37,081 bases of DNA, from the NCBI GenBank assembly GCA_001593865.1, contig LUCB01000014.1, positions 1 to 37,081 of the forward strand, in the 5' to 3' direction. Shown here in pieces: positions 24,301 to 32,264 of this stretch. This DNA comes from Candidatus Bathyarchaeota archaeon B24. Lineage in GTDB: Archaea; Thermoproteota; CALKCG01; B24. Below the pieces are notes generated by a model. That model ran no database searches. It was given only the letters and a program-made list of their open reading frames with translations, and had not been told where the DNA came from. Both the position numbers and the translations under genes were made by a program. Position 1 is the stretch's first letter; every line of letters begins with the position of its first letter.

Positions 24301-25038
24301 CTATTTAACAGTTTCACGTTTTTCCTCCATGAAGGTTCTTTGTTGATGAGAAAAACTTAAACGAGAAGAAATTCGCTCAACAATTTTATCTATGGATTTT
24401 TCTACAAAAGCCATAACACTATCCATTATCTCTAAGATTTTCCCATAATCATAAGACTCGAGTAGAGAATCCTGCTTAGACACAGCCTCTTTGAGAATTT
24501 TTAATACCTCCTCTCTTCTTTCTGGACTTATCGACTCTAAAGACTTTGTAAAATCAGAAACCTTCTCAAAGATCGACTTTTTTAGAAGTTCAAAGACATC
24601 TATAGGATCTTTCACTTTTATGATATCTTCCGGAAGATAATATGCAGCATCGACATAATGTATATCGTTAGCATATCTTGCATACATAGTATACCATAGC
24701 CTCAATTTCAAAATTTCAAAAAGTGCGGGTTTTATGGCTGAGTTTAAAAGTCTAACATCTCTTCTAATCTTTTCGTCTTTCTCCCGCTTTTTAAGAATTT
24801 CTTCAACAGTATTTTTGAGCAGGTTATACCTACTCCAGTCAGGTATTTTAAATAAAAAGTTTTTATATTGAACTTCCCTTGTTTCATCATTAAAAACAGC
24901 GTTAGATGCAAACTCCTCCAAACTAAATATTCCTACTTGTTCCGTGAAGAACATTCGTTTTACCCTTAAAGTTAAAACTACTCCATCTGTACTGATAATA
25001 TACTTCTTTTTGTTATGTTCAGCAATTATCTTGAACAT
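24301..25038 (-). CDS. Hypothetical soluble protein of the FtsZ-like operon
   Basis: A 245-residue protein with no signal peptide or membrane segment. Residues 1-70 alternate short beta strands (FKIIAEHNKKKYIISTDG, VVLTLRVKRMFF) and end in an amphipathic helix, a pattern compatible with a small PH-like or beta-sandwich adaptor domain. The rest (75-235) is helical and highly charged, with a likely coiled coil at about 150-225. It begins 1 nt after the preceding stop, so it is coupled. The DNA here is visibly richer in A and T than the rest of the operon. I do not recognise the family; a cytosolic adaptor for the polymer or for the membrane protein is a guess. Confidence 0.7.
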   Translation of the reverse strand: MFKIIAEHNKKKYIISTDGVVLTLRVKRMFFTEQVGIFSLEEFASNAVFNDETREVQYKNFLFKIPDWSRYNLLKNTVEEILKKREKDEKIRRDVRLLNSAIKPALFEILKLRLWYTMYARYANDIHYVDAAYYLPEDIIKVKDPIDVFELLKKSIFEKVSDFTKSLESISPERREEVLKILKEAVSKQDSLLESYDYGKILEIMDSVMAFVEKSIDKIVERISSRLSFSHQQRTFMEEKRETVK

Positions 25039-25039
25039 A

Positions 25040-26029
25040 TTATTTCAACCCCAAAAATTCAAGAACCTCGATAGCTGGTGAAAGGTCTTCTACCACATTC
25101 TTAATAGAGAAGCATTTTTCGCTAATATATCTGTATTTTTCCGGATCAAGCCTTTTTACTCCTAAAAAGAGCACAATTCTTCTTTTATCTCCATATCTAC
25201 AGATTATATCTAAATCTACCAGGTTTTTAAAGTTCAAAGCCCATTCCTGAAATTCATGAACCACCTTATCTTCGTTCTTCTCGAACCCTGTCCCATAAAC
25301 ATATAGAAGCGCATATTCCACGTCTTCTCTCTTGTAGCCGGTCAATACCGTATATTCGATTATTCTAAGCATACCCTTCAGACTATCGAAGACTTCGTCG
25401 CTTACACTGTACATAATCGCGGGTATGAACAATCGTATCTGAAACTTCTTCAACTTCTCATAAACTTCTTCGTTTAACATGGTCGGAAGAACAGTGGATA
25501 AGAGGTCTACGATCACTTGACGCGGTGTTTTACGTTTACCTGAGTCTATAAGGATCATCTCATTCCATAATCTATCGTGGTCTATCAACACGGTTACGCC
25601 GCACCGATCTACAAGCGGTGAGCCGCATAATGTCGCATATATCCTATACGGTGTCTCGTCTCTGGATGGTAAAGTGCTCACGTAGACGTTCAGTTTGCCA
25701 GGATACCTCTCTTTAACAATAGATGTCATAAGTCTTACAAGCCTATCTCCTGCCACACCAGCCACCGCCACTTTTTTAACGTGTTTAAACCCTAGGCAGG
25801 CTATCCACGTGCCGACAACTTTTCTAGCTTCGTCTTCACCTAATTCCTCTACATCGATAAATAGGTCGCCGTTCTCGACCCTAGTTCTCTCATCCTCTAA
25901 TACGTTGAAGATGTCGTTGCCGCTATGTGCTCTTGTGAGGTTCACCGCTATCCCGAGTCTCCTAGGTATGGTGAAACGCCTCTCCGGTAGTCTCAGTATA
26001 CCCATCAGCTCCTCGTCCAGTTCGGTCAC
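25040..26029 (-). CDS. Predicted degenerate FtsZ/tubulin-fold protein
   Basis: A 329-residue soluble protein. I see the FtsZ order of elements: strand VAVAGVAGDRLVRLM (87-101) where the T4 loop GGGTGSG should be, strand YVSTLPSRDE (116-125) where FtsZ has VTKPFxFEG, then CGVTVLIDHDRLW (143-155) matching FtsZ's VDTLIVIPNDKLL, and a C-terminal domain with ALLYVYGTG (240-248) and DIICRYGDKRRIVLFLGVKR (274-293), matching INITGG and VRVTVIATG. The glycines for nucleotide and the acidic T7 loop are missing, so it should not hydrolyse GTP. Its GTG start overlaps the upstream stop by 4 nt. This is pattern-based inference without a search. Confidence 0.6.
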   Translation of the reverse strand: MTELDEELMGILRLPERRFTIPRRLGIAVNLTRAHSGNDIFNVLEDERTRVENGDLFIDVEELGEDEARKVVGTWIACLGFKHVKKVAVAGVAGDRLVRLMTSIVKERYPGKLNVYVSTLPSRDETPYRIYATLCGSPLVDRCGVTVLIDHDRLWNEMILIDSGKRKTPRQVIVDLLSTVLPTMLNEEVYEKLKKFQIRLFIPAIMYSVSDEVFDSLKGMLRIIEYTVLTGYKREDVEYALLYVYGTGFEKNEDKVVHEFQEWALNFKNLVDLDIICRYGDKRRIVLFLGVKRLDPEKYRYISEKCFSIKNVVEDLSPAIEVLEFLGLK

Positions 26030-28482
26030 CCCCTCGGCATTATAACACCAAACTGGTTTACCGAATACTCGTAATTCTTCTGGACGAACAGGTTGACGAA
26101 AACCGTTAGATGGCTCTCTGTCAGAGGTATGTCTCTGACGTCGATCTTTCCGTATCGTCTGATAGCGTCTTTAACGTATCTCTCGAGAATCGGGAAGATG
26201 CTCGCGACATCTGCTAGAACCTTATCTTTCTTGAGGGACTCGTCAAGCCCTCTTCTGAGTTCTATGTACATCGTTAACGTGGAGAATAGTTCATCTCCGC
26301 TTCTCCAGTTGAGTAGAGCATCTCTCATTCTTTCAAGTTCCTTCGCATAGGCGTTTGACTCTGTTTTTGTGAAAACAGACTCTATACCTGAACCTTTTAG
26401 TATATCTTTGATTAAACTATTTAACCTATCGATCCTATCTAGGATCTCGTCGATTTCAGCGGTCATATCCGCGATTTTCTCATCTACCTTTTCGACGAAA
26501 ATGTCGACGTTAAATATATTCTTAGATTCTTCGGTTAATTCGATGCCGAGTAGCCTAGAGAGCTTCTCCAGAAGATCCAAGTATTTCTTCTCATAACTGT
26601 TGCTAAGGCTTATGAGCGTTCTTCTTATGAATATATCTAGGCTAAACGGGTCTTCCTCTATACTATCTATGCTGATAGATGGGTGGGTTAGATGAGCCTC
26701 CGGTATGAGTCTTCCAAGCGCCTCTAAAACACTGTTATATCTCAATATGATGACCTTTGCAAAGTCTAGAAAGTTATCTCTAACCACCGCGTATTTTCCT
26801 AGAGCTCCGTCGAAATCCAGCTCCTCAACCTTGACCTCTGACGGTTTAAGCAACTTCTCGATGTCGGCCCAAGAGTGTTTCTCCTTAAACTTCTCCAGGG
26901 CTGTATCTAGTTTAAACCCTACTTCTTCAAGCTCGTTAGCGATTGTGCTGTGAAGCTCTATAAGCGCCTTAATCCTGAGCTTTACATCGGTCTCCAACCT
27001 GTTCATGAGCTTTTTCAAGTTCGAGTGTTTATCCCTGATACTAGCCATTATGCTTTCTAAAATGGGGGCCGTCGTGACGGTTTCGGCTCTTTTCACGTCG
27101 CTTTCGACACTCTCGAAGAGTTTTCTGGCGACTATAACCTCAGACGGCTCTATCCCCGCCTTCGTCCGAAGGGCCTTACATTTTTCAGAGAAATGTTCAT
27201 ATAGCTTTTTGAAAAGCGCACCTACATCCATTATCTCAGTCTTAAGCCTTAAAACCTCTCTAAGGTTGTCTTCGTAGTAATCTCTTAGAGAGATCAGGGC
27301 GCCGAAGACGATCGTGAAAGACATCGTGTACTGGAAGCCGCCGCCTGCAAATGTCAAGTCCGTAGTATAGGAGAGAGGTGCTCCTAAAGCTTCTACAAGA
27401 TAAACTGTTATCAGAAAAAAGAGTACCACCGCGAAGAGGCTGGAAAACGCCTTTATTCTTGGATAGATTTTCTCAAGCCTAACGGCGATCAGGTCTCTGA
27501 TAAACCCTCCGAGGACCAAGGAGACTCCTATGACTCCCCCTATCAGGAGAACTATTATGAGAATTGTGAGGATATAGCTTAGTACAAAGCGCATGAACAT
27601 GGCAATTTCATTAGAGTCGTCGGTCAAAGCATGCATCCAATATGAGGCGAAGCTAGGTGAAAATATCGACTCCGCATCTATATCGATAAAGCATCCATGT
27701 GTTCTGCAGTAGACTCTCTTTAAGTCGTCCAGCCCCTCAGCCATCACCTGGTTTTCGCCATAAGTAGTCTTTGAAACACCGAAGACCCTAGCCATGAGCT
27801 CCCAGAGGCTTTGAGCCGGAGTGATCAGTGGAATAGGTCTGTCTCTAGAGCCTCTTCCAAGCAGGTAGGAGTATGAGCCATGAAAGCTTGTGCTCGGTAT
27901 GGAGAAAACCCGGTATACTGGCTGGTTTTCCACGAAATGTGGATTGGCTATATTCATGGCGATTATGAAAGGCGTACATATCATCGTAAACACCAGCGCT
28001 ATCGAAAGAGCGGAGCGGACCTTCATCCTCTCGAACGCCATGGTAAGTATCAGCACCGGTATGGAGAATATGAAGAGTGTCGGATGAAGGGGAAGAGACG
28101 CTGCTAGAAACGTTAGAAAGACAGTGCTCGTTCTCGCGTTAAGTAGCGTGGCTGACGAAAACGCTATGAGCACCAATAGCAGCTGTATCGGTAGGAGAAG
28201 CTGCAGAGTCGAATAGACTGAGGCTACATTCAAGATTATGACCGTGACTGCGAATAGGTAGAAGATCTTGACCGCAGCCCCTTCTCTTCCTTGAAAAACC
28301 AGTATACCTATCATTAAGGATATCACTAACGGTAGGACGTAGTTTCCTCCTATAGGGAGGAGAGGGTAGATGAAAAAGATGGCGTAAGACGAGATGAAGG
28401 CTATTACACTATCTAATATCCTATATATACGGTCTAGTAGAGCTTTCTCAGGTAGGCTAAGGTGATCACCCTCCTTCTTCAA
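26026..28482 (-). CDS. Polytopic membrane protein with long cytoplasmic helical tail
   Basis: An 818-residue protein. Hydrophobic segments lie at about 22-42, 47-64, 72-90, 94-113, 118-150, 158-177, 297-327, 345-366 and 384-399. Between 181 and 296 is a soluble, probably external loop with two cysteines (259 and 264) that could form a disulfide. Residues 400-818 are charged and mostly helical with coiled-coil character, probably cytoplasmic, and could bind the FtsZ-like filament. The start is a TTG at 28482 (AGGGG six nt upstream), overlapping the GTPase gene by 17 nt. I recognise no named family. It is the best candidate for the membrane hub of the system. Confidence 0.8.
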   Translation of the reverse strand: MKKEGDHLSLPEKALLDRIYRILDSVIAFISSYAIFFIYPLLPIGGNYVLPLVISLMIGILVFQGREGAAVKIFYLFAVTVIILNVASVYSTLQLLLPIQLLLVLIAFSSATLLNARTSTVFLTFLAASLPLHPTLFIFSIPVLILTMAFERMKVRSALSIALVFTMICTPFIIAMNIANPHFVENQPVYRVFSIPSTSFHGSYSYLLGRGSRDRPIPLITPAQSLWELMARVFGVSKTTYGENQVMAEGLDDLKRVYCRTHGCFIDIDAESIFSPSFASYWMHALTDDSNEIAMFMRFVLSYILTILIIVLLIGGVIGVSLVLGGFIRDLIAVRLEKIYPRIKAFSSLFAVVLFFLITVYLVEALGAPLSYTTDLTFAGGGFQYTMSFTIVFGALISLRDYYEDNLREVLRLKTEIMDVGALFKKLYEHFSEKCKALRTKAGIEPSEVIVARKLFESVESDVKRAETVTTAPILESIMASIRDKHSNLKKLMNRLETDVKLRIKALIELHSTIANELEEVGFKLDTALEKFKEKHSWADIEKLLKPSEVKVEELDFDGALGKYAVVRDNFLDFAKVIILRYNSVLEALGRLIPEAHLTHPSISIDSIEEDPFSLDIFIRRTLISLSNSYEKKYLDLLEKLSRLLGIELTEESKNIFNVDIFVEKVDEKIADMTAEIDEILDRIDRLNSLIKDILKGSGIESVFTKTESNAYAKELERMRDALLNWRSGDELFSTLTMYIELRRGLDESLKKDKVLADVASIFPILERYVKDAIRRYGKIDVRDIPLTESHLTVFVNLFVQKNYEYSVNQFGVIMPRG

Positions 28483-31087
28483 TGGCTTCCCCTCGGGCTA
28501 AGATAACCCTGAAACCATGCTCCAGTAGAAACGATGAGAACATGCTTTTATCTATTACCTGCTCCGCGTTGACTTTTATCGACTCGTAGATCTCCAGGTC
28601 CTCCGGTCTGGCTTTGGCACATATAACCATGAACTGTATGGTCCAGGGGTCTAGGCTCTCTATGGGTCTTATGTTGACCCCTATCCCCGCCTCTACGGAT
28701 GAGTATATCGCTAGGGTATTCCTCAACGCCTCTTCTAGGTCCTTGTCCCATATTATCGGCGTAGCCACTATGGCCCATATGACGTCGCTCCTATAGGTGT
28801 CTTTGAGACCTAGGATCCCAGGGACGGCGAACGTCTTTATGTAGCTTCTCAAAATATCCTTAAACCTGCTTAGGTTTATTATGTTCATGATCTCCGTCGA
28901 ATCCTTAAGCTTATCCTCCTCCTCCTTGAGTATCACGTCTAAGATCTTAAGCCTCTCCTCCTCTGTAAGCTCTATAACCCGCTCATAGTACCTCTCAGAC
29001 TTAGTGGCCTCGCTCATCTTCCTAGCGTAGTCGATCTCGATCATGCTCAGCTGGTTAAGCAGCTTTCTATAGTCGCTGTTGAGGTCGACGCTATTGATTA
29101 TATCCTTCACGGCGGAAGACATTTCTTCTATATGCTCTCTGATGGAGTTGTAGTGTTCAAGCTCTGTTCTAAGCCTACTTATCTCCTCCCTAAGGTCAGC
29201 CATCTCGGCATTCAACCTCTTCCTTTTTCCCGTAAAGTCAAACCTGATCTTAGATAACGCCCTCTCTAACTGGTCTAACCGGGTCTTCCTCTCAGCCAGA
29301 TGTCTCTCGATGCTCTCCAGGTTTATAAGCACCATACCTCTCTTAGCGTCTATAGCCCTTTTAGCCATGATCAGCGAGGTCAAAGCCTGGTCTATGGTTC
29401 TAAACTCTTTACTAGGTTTCTCAGCCATCGTTAGCACGAGCTTATACAAAGCTATCAAGAGGTTCGTGTAATCGTTAACCGTCTTGGTAAGCTCCTCGTC
29501 CGTTTTACTGTATATGATCCTGAGCTCTTCGGCTATATGCCTCGCCTTAAGGTAGGAGTCGAGAAACTTCAACGTACACTTGATAAACATCATGGTAGTC
29601 AGTATCCTACTAAGGTAGATCTTCTGCCTAGAAGAAAACTCCTTAACGGTCTCGAGTCCTAAGCCAAGTTCCCTAACATGCTGCTCGATGGAATCTATGT
29701 AGTCCTTCGAATAGTTAGCAGCCGGCTTGAAACAGTACTCGACGACTTCCTTAACCTTATTCAAATAAGACCTAGCGATCGTCCCTTCTTTGAAACTCAT
29801 GGACCTGAGAGGAAGTATCAGCATCTTCGTTAACTCAGCAAGCGCGAGCTCGAAAGCCTTAAGGTTTTCTGAGAACTCCGCCTCAAGCCTCCCCCCTCTA
29901 TGCGAAATATCTGAGATATACCTCTCTACATCCGTGTCTAACCTATTCTCGACGATGTACCTTCTTAGATAGGTCTTAAGCTCTTCATAGACCCTATCGA
30001 CGATCGAGAGGGCTTTTTCGACGATCTTCACCTTATGCTCTATTAAATTGCTCAGCAGATTCGCCTCCTCGAGGATCATCTTGGAAAGTTCGACATACTC
30101 GTCCACGGGGAACCTTATCTTAAGGAGCCCTATGAGGTTTAGGAACGAGTCTCCCGGGTCTACGCTTGAACCTATAGACGCCACCAGGTCGGCGATGTCG
30201 AAGCTAGAAAGCATCCTTATGATCTCGACTATCGCATCGTCTATCTGCTTCTTAGCCTCGATTAGTGTGCCTTCTTTGGTATGCGTCACCGCGACCTGTA
30301 ACGGTATGAACAACGCAAGGCTGAACGGGTTCTTATACTTCTCCCCATATCTTTTAACGATCTCTTTGTTAAGCTCTAGGTTGAATATGTACCTAAGCTC
30401 TTGGAGGGCTAAAAACGGCGATATTCCCTTGGCAAGCGAGTCGTCCAAGGTGGCTGGTAGAACCGAAAGCATTATTATCGGTACACCGCTACCTAGCTTC
30501 TCCCTCAGATGCCTACTTAGGTCGAATAGCACCCCGCTGCCCGTACCACCGCCCAAGCCGAAAACTATGTACACCAGAGGCGAAACGATCGACGAGAAGA
30601 CCCGGTCCCTAAATTCGTTCATGTAATTGCCAAGCTGCGCCAGGTGATAGTAGTTTAACGCGTAAACCGCCTTAGCCAAGGCCCTCTGCCTACCTGCCCC
30701 ACCTGCGAGCGAAGGTATTTTAGTCCTGAAGGTTATCCAGCTTCTGTAGTTCTTCGCTTTTATCCCCTCTTTCAACAGGTACCTAGGATACATGGACATG
30801 AAGTCGAATAGGATGTCTGGGCTTGAGAACTTGATGGTTAACGCCCTTAGCCTAATCCTATCTAAGGGGATGCCGTTCATCCGCATCTCTTCTTGAAGCT
30901 TCAGATACTCGTTCTTAAGCTCCATTATATCTCCGTCGGCTATATCTATGGCTAGAAAGGCGGGTCTGAAATCCTCCAGGTTAAAAAGCATCTCCTTAAA
31001 ACTCGGGTGTCTCAGAAAGGTCGTTATCACGTTAGCGCCGGTTCCACCCAAACCGACTATGTGAAACTGACTATGAAGCTTCATCAT
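28466..31087 (-). CDS. Large FtsZ/tubulin-like GTPase (FtsZl-type)
   Basis: An 873-residue protein of the FtsZ-tubulin superfamily. T1 loop GLGGTGAN at 12-19, the T4 signature FGLGGGTGSG at 176-185, and a T7-like SSVDPGDS at 307-314 comparable to FtsZ's NVDFAD; all the pieces for GTP binding and hydrolysis seem intact. Residues about 330-740 are a long helical, coiled-coil-rich insertion, and about 755-860 (SDVIWAIVATPIIWD ... IQFMVICAKARP) look like the C-terminal activation domain. Twice the length of FtsZ (about 350-400), so it is not the division protein. Large FtsZ-like proteins have been described in bacteria and archaea and proposed to remodel membranes. ATG overlaps the upstream stop (ATGA); a second ATG follows directly. 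Confidence 0.88.
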   Translation of the reverse strand: MMKLHSQFHIVGLGGTGANVITTFLRHPSFKEMLFNLEDFRPAFLAIDIADGDIMELKNEYLKLQEEMRMNGIPLDRIRLRALTIKFSSPDILFDFMSMYPRYLLKEGIKAKNYRSWITFRTKIPSLAGGAGRQRALAKAVYALNYYHLAQLGNYMNEFRDRVFSSIVSPLVYIVFGLGGGTGSGVLFDLSRHLREKLGSGVPIIMLSVLPATLDDSLAKGISPFLALQELRYIFNLELNKEIVKRYGEKYKNPFSLALFIPLQVAVTHTKEGTLIEAKKQIDDAIVEIIRMLSSFDIADLVASIGSSVDPGDSFLNLIGLLKIRFPVDEYVELSKMILEEANLLSNLIEHKVKIVEKALSIVDRVYEELKTYLRRYIVENRLDTDVERYISDISHRGGRLEAEFSENLKAFELALAELTKMLILPLRSMSFKEGTIARSYLNKVKEVVEYCFKPAANYSKDYIDSIEQHVRELGLGLETVKEFSSRQKIYLSRILTTMMFIKCTLKFLDSYLKARHIAEELRIIYSKTDEELTKTVNDYTNLLIALYKLVLTMAEKPSKEFRTIDQALTSLIMAKRAIDAKRGMVLINLESIERHLAERKTRLDQLERALSKIRFDFTGKRKRLNAEMADLREEISRLRTELEHYNSIREHIEEMSSAVKDIINSVDLNSDYRKLLNQLSMIEIDYARKMSEATKSERYYERVIELTEEERLKILDVILKEEEDKLKDSTEIMNIINLSRFKDILRSYIKTFAVPGILGLKDTYRSDVIWAIVATPIIWDKDLEEALRNTLAIYSSVEAGIGVNIRPIESLDPWTIQFMVICAKARPEDLEIYESIKVNAEQVIDKSMFSSFLLEHGFRVILARGEAIEEGG

Positions 31088-32019
31088 TTCTCAATCCTCC
31101 GAAGCCTCTCGGCGATATCTGAAAGATTTTTCGCAAGCCTAGTATCGATTTTGTCAAGAGAGGTTTTCACAGCCGCTATATCGACGAGAGCAGAGTCGAC
31201 TATGTGCTTAACATACGCATTCTCTCCTCTAGCCCTAGCATACATCGCAAAGCCCACGAGCGTTAGGATGCCGAGAACCACAGACGTAGCCGCCAAACCA
31301 TAGGTGAGCATGGGGCTCGGGGGTTTAGGAAACTCCAAGCTTAAAAGCGAATCCACGATCGATATAGCGTATTCTGTTAAACCCGCCTCGTTGAGCCTGT
31401 TCGATTCGTCGATGACCGCATCGACTATGCTTCTGTACTCAGGTGGTATATCGGCTGACTGAAGCTCCTTAACCTTCGTCTCATAATCGTAGACTTTAGA
31501 GGACGTGAGCCTAAAGGTCACGCTGCCGACGGGATTACCCTCGAACATGATGGAAACGAGAACATAGCTATCCTTCACGTCGTAGATGTGGTAGCTAGCA
31601 CCGTTAGGTGCATTAATCGTGTAAACCACTATGTTTTCCGACGGTATCCTAAATTTAACCTTGAGCCTAAGCTCTCCCTTGAACACCCTAAACGTTATCG
31701 TCCTATCCGCCAGCTCTTTCATGGTTTCCTCGTCGACGCCTGCATAATCGTTAGTTATCTCCCAGAAGGGGGTCGTCGGGGTTAGAGGCTCATGATTACT
31801 CGGGATCTCTACGCTAAAGCGTTTGTCGGTTAAGTTGAAGGGAACGTTAATCACCATCTCGACCTCGTAGTCTGTGTCTGCAAATATCGTATCGTCGACT
31901 GGTTTATTCGCGCCTACGAACTCATAGGACGTCAGCCAACTCTCTTGACATAGGGAGGTTGAAGCTAGAGCCGCTATAGCCATTAGGAATAGTATTATCA
32001 ACAATTTTTTAGAGACCAT
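31084..32019 (-). CDS. Exported protein with C-terminal membrane anchor, first gene of the FtsZ-like operon
   Basis: About 311 residues. The N-terminus (MVSKKLLIILFLMAIAALAS) is a signal peptide; the next ~210 residues form a beta-rich external domain with one NLT glycosylation site; a single membrane helix lies at about 238-261 (YGLAATSVVLGILTLVGFAM), followed by a ~50-residue cytoplasmic tail that is helical (LVDIAAVKTSLDKIDTRLAK ... ERLRRIEK). The topology puts the tail within reach of the GTPase. I use the ATG at 32019; a TTG at 32031 is possible. No family recognised. Its stop overlaps the GTPase start by 4 nt. Confidence 0.8.
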   Translation of the reverse strand: MVSKKLLIILFLMAIAALASTSLCQESWLTSYEFVGANKPVDDTIFADTDYEVEMVINVPFNLTDKRFSVEIPSNHEPLTPTTPFWEITNDYAGVDEETMKELADRTITFRVFKGELRLKVKFRIPSENIVVYTINAPNGASYHIYDVKDSYVLVSIMFEGNPVGSVTFRLTSSKVYDYETKVKELQSADIPPEYRSIVDAVIDESNRLNEAGLTEYAISIVDSLLSLEFPKPPSPMLTYGLAATSVVLGILTLVGFAMYARARGENAYVKHIVDSALVDIAAVKTSLDKIDTRLAKNLSDIAERLRRIEK

Positions 32020-32095
32020 GACCTTTCTCAACTGGTTATTAGTTTTAGCCCCACGATCGTTTTAAGTTTTACCTAGAATTTCTTGTATGCACGGC

Positions 32096-32105
32096 CTTTA
32101 TATAG
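32096..32105 (-). promoter_or_regulatory. TATA box of the FtsZ-like operon
   Basis: CTATATAAAG on the minus strand, the strongest TATA match in the 245-nt intergenic region, about 77 nt before the first ATG; it would give a leader of roughly 50 nt. A weaker AACTTAAAAC at about 32060-32070 could give a nearly leaderless transcript. Confidence 0.5.
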
Positions 32106-32207
32106 CCGCTCGAATAGACGCATTAGGCTCTCCAAGATTATATTCGCTTATCTAGATAAAATTTGAACGTTGAGTGCCCGCTCCATCGGCTAGAGCCTTT
32201 GTAATAA

Positions 32208-32217
32208 CCCTTATAAC
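32208..32217 (+). promoter_or_regulatory. TATA-like box and ribosome-binding site of pcn
   Basis: CCCTTATAAC at 32208-32217 would place a start near 32240, followed by GGAGGTG at 32247-32253, 11 nt before the ATG at 32265. The region is shared with the divergent promoter of the FtsZ-like operon about 100 nt away. Confidence 0.45.
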
Positions 32218-32264
32218 GCTCCTCGGATGGTTTATTCTTCGAGCTTGGAGGTGTATCTTGGGAG

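Noticed and set aside
30048-30626. Plus-strand frame of 192 codons antisense to the FtsZ-like GTPase gene
   Set aside because: Serine-rich antisense shadow of the GTPase coding strand, without promoter or known motif.
28466-31087. FtsZ-like gene as the main cell-division FtsZ
   Set aside because: It is about twice the normal length, has a large insertion, and its neighbours are membrane proteins rather than division genes; TACK archaea of this kind commonly divide by other means.
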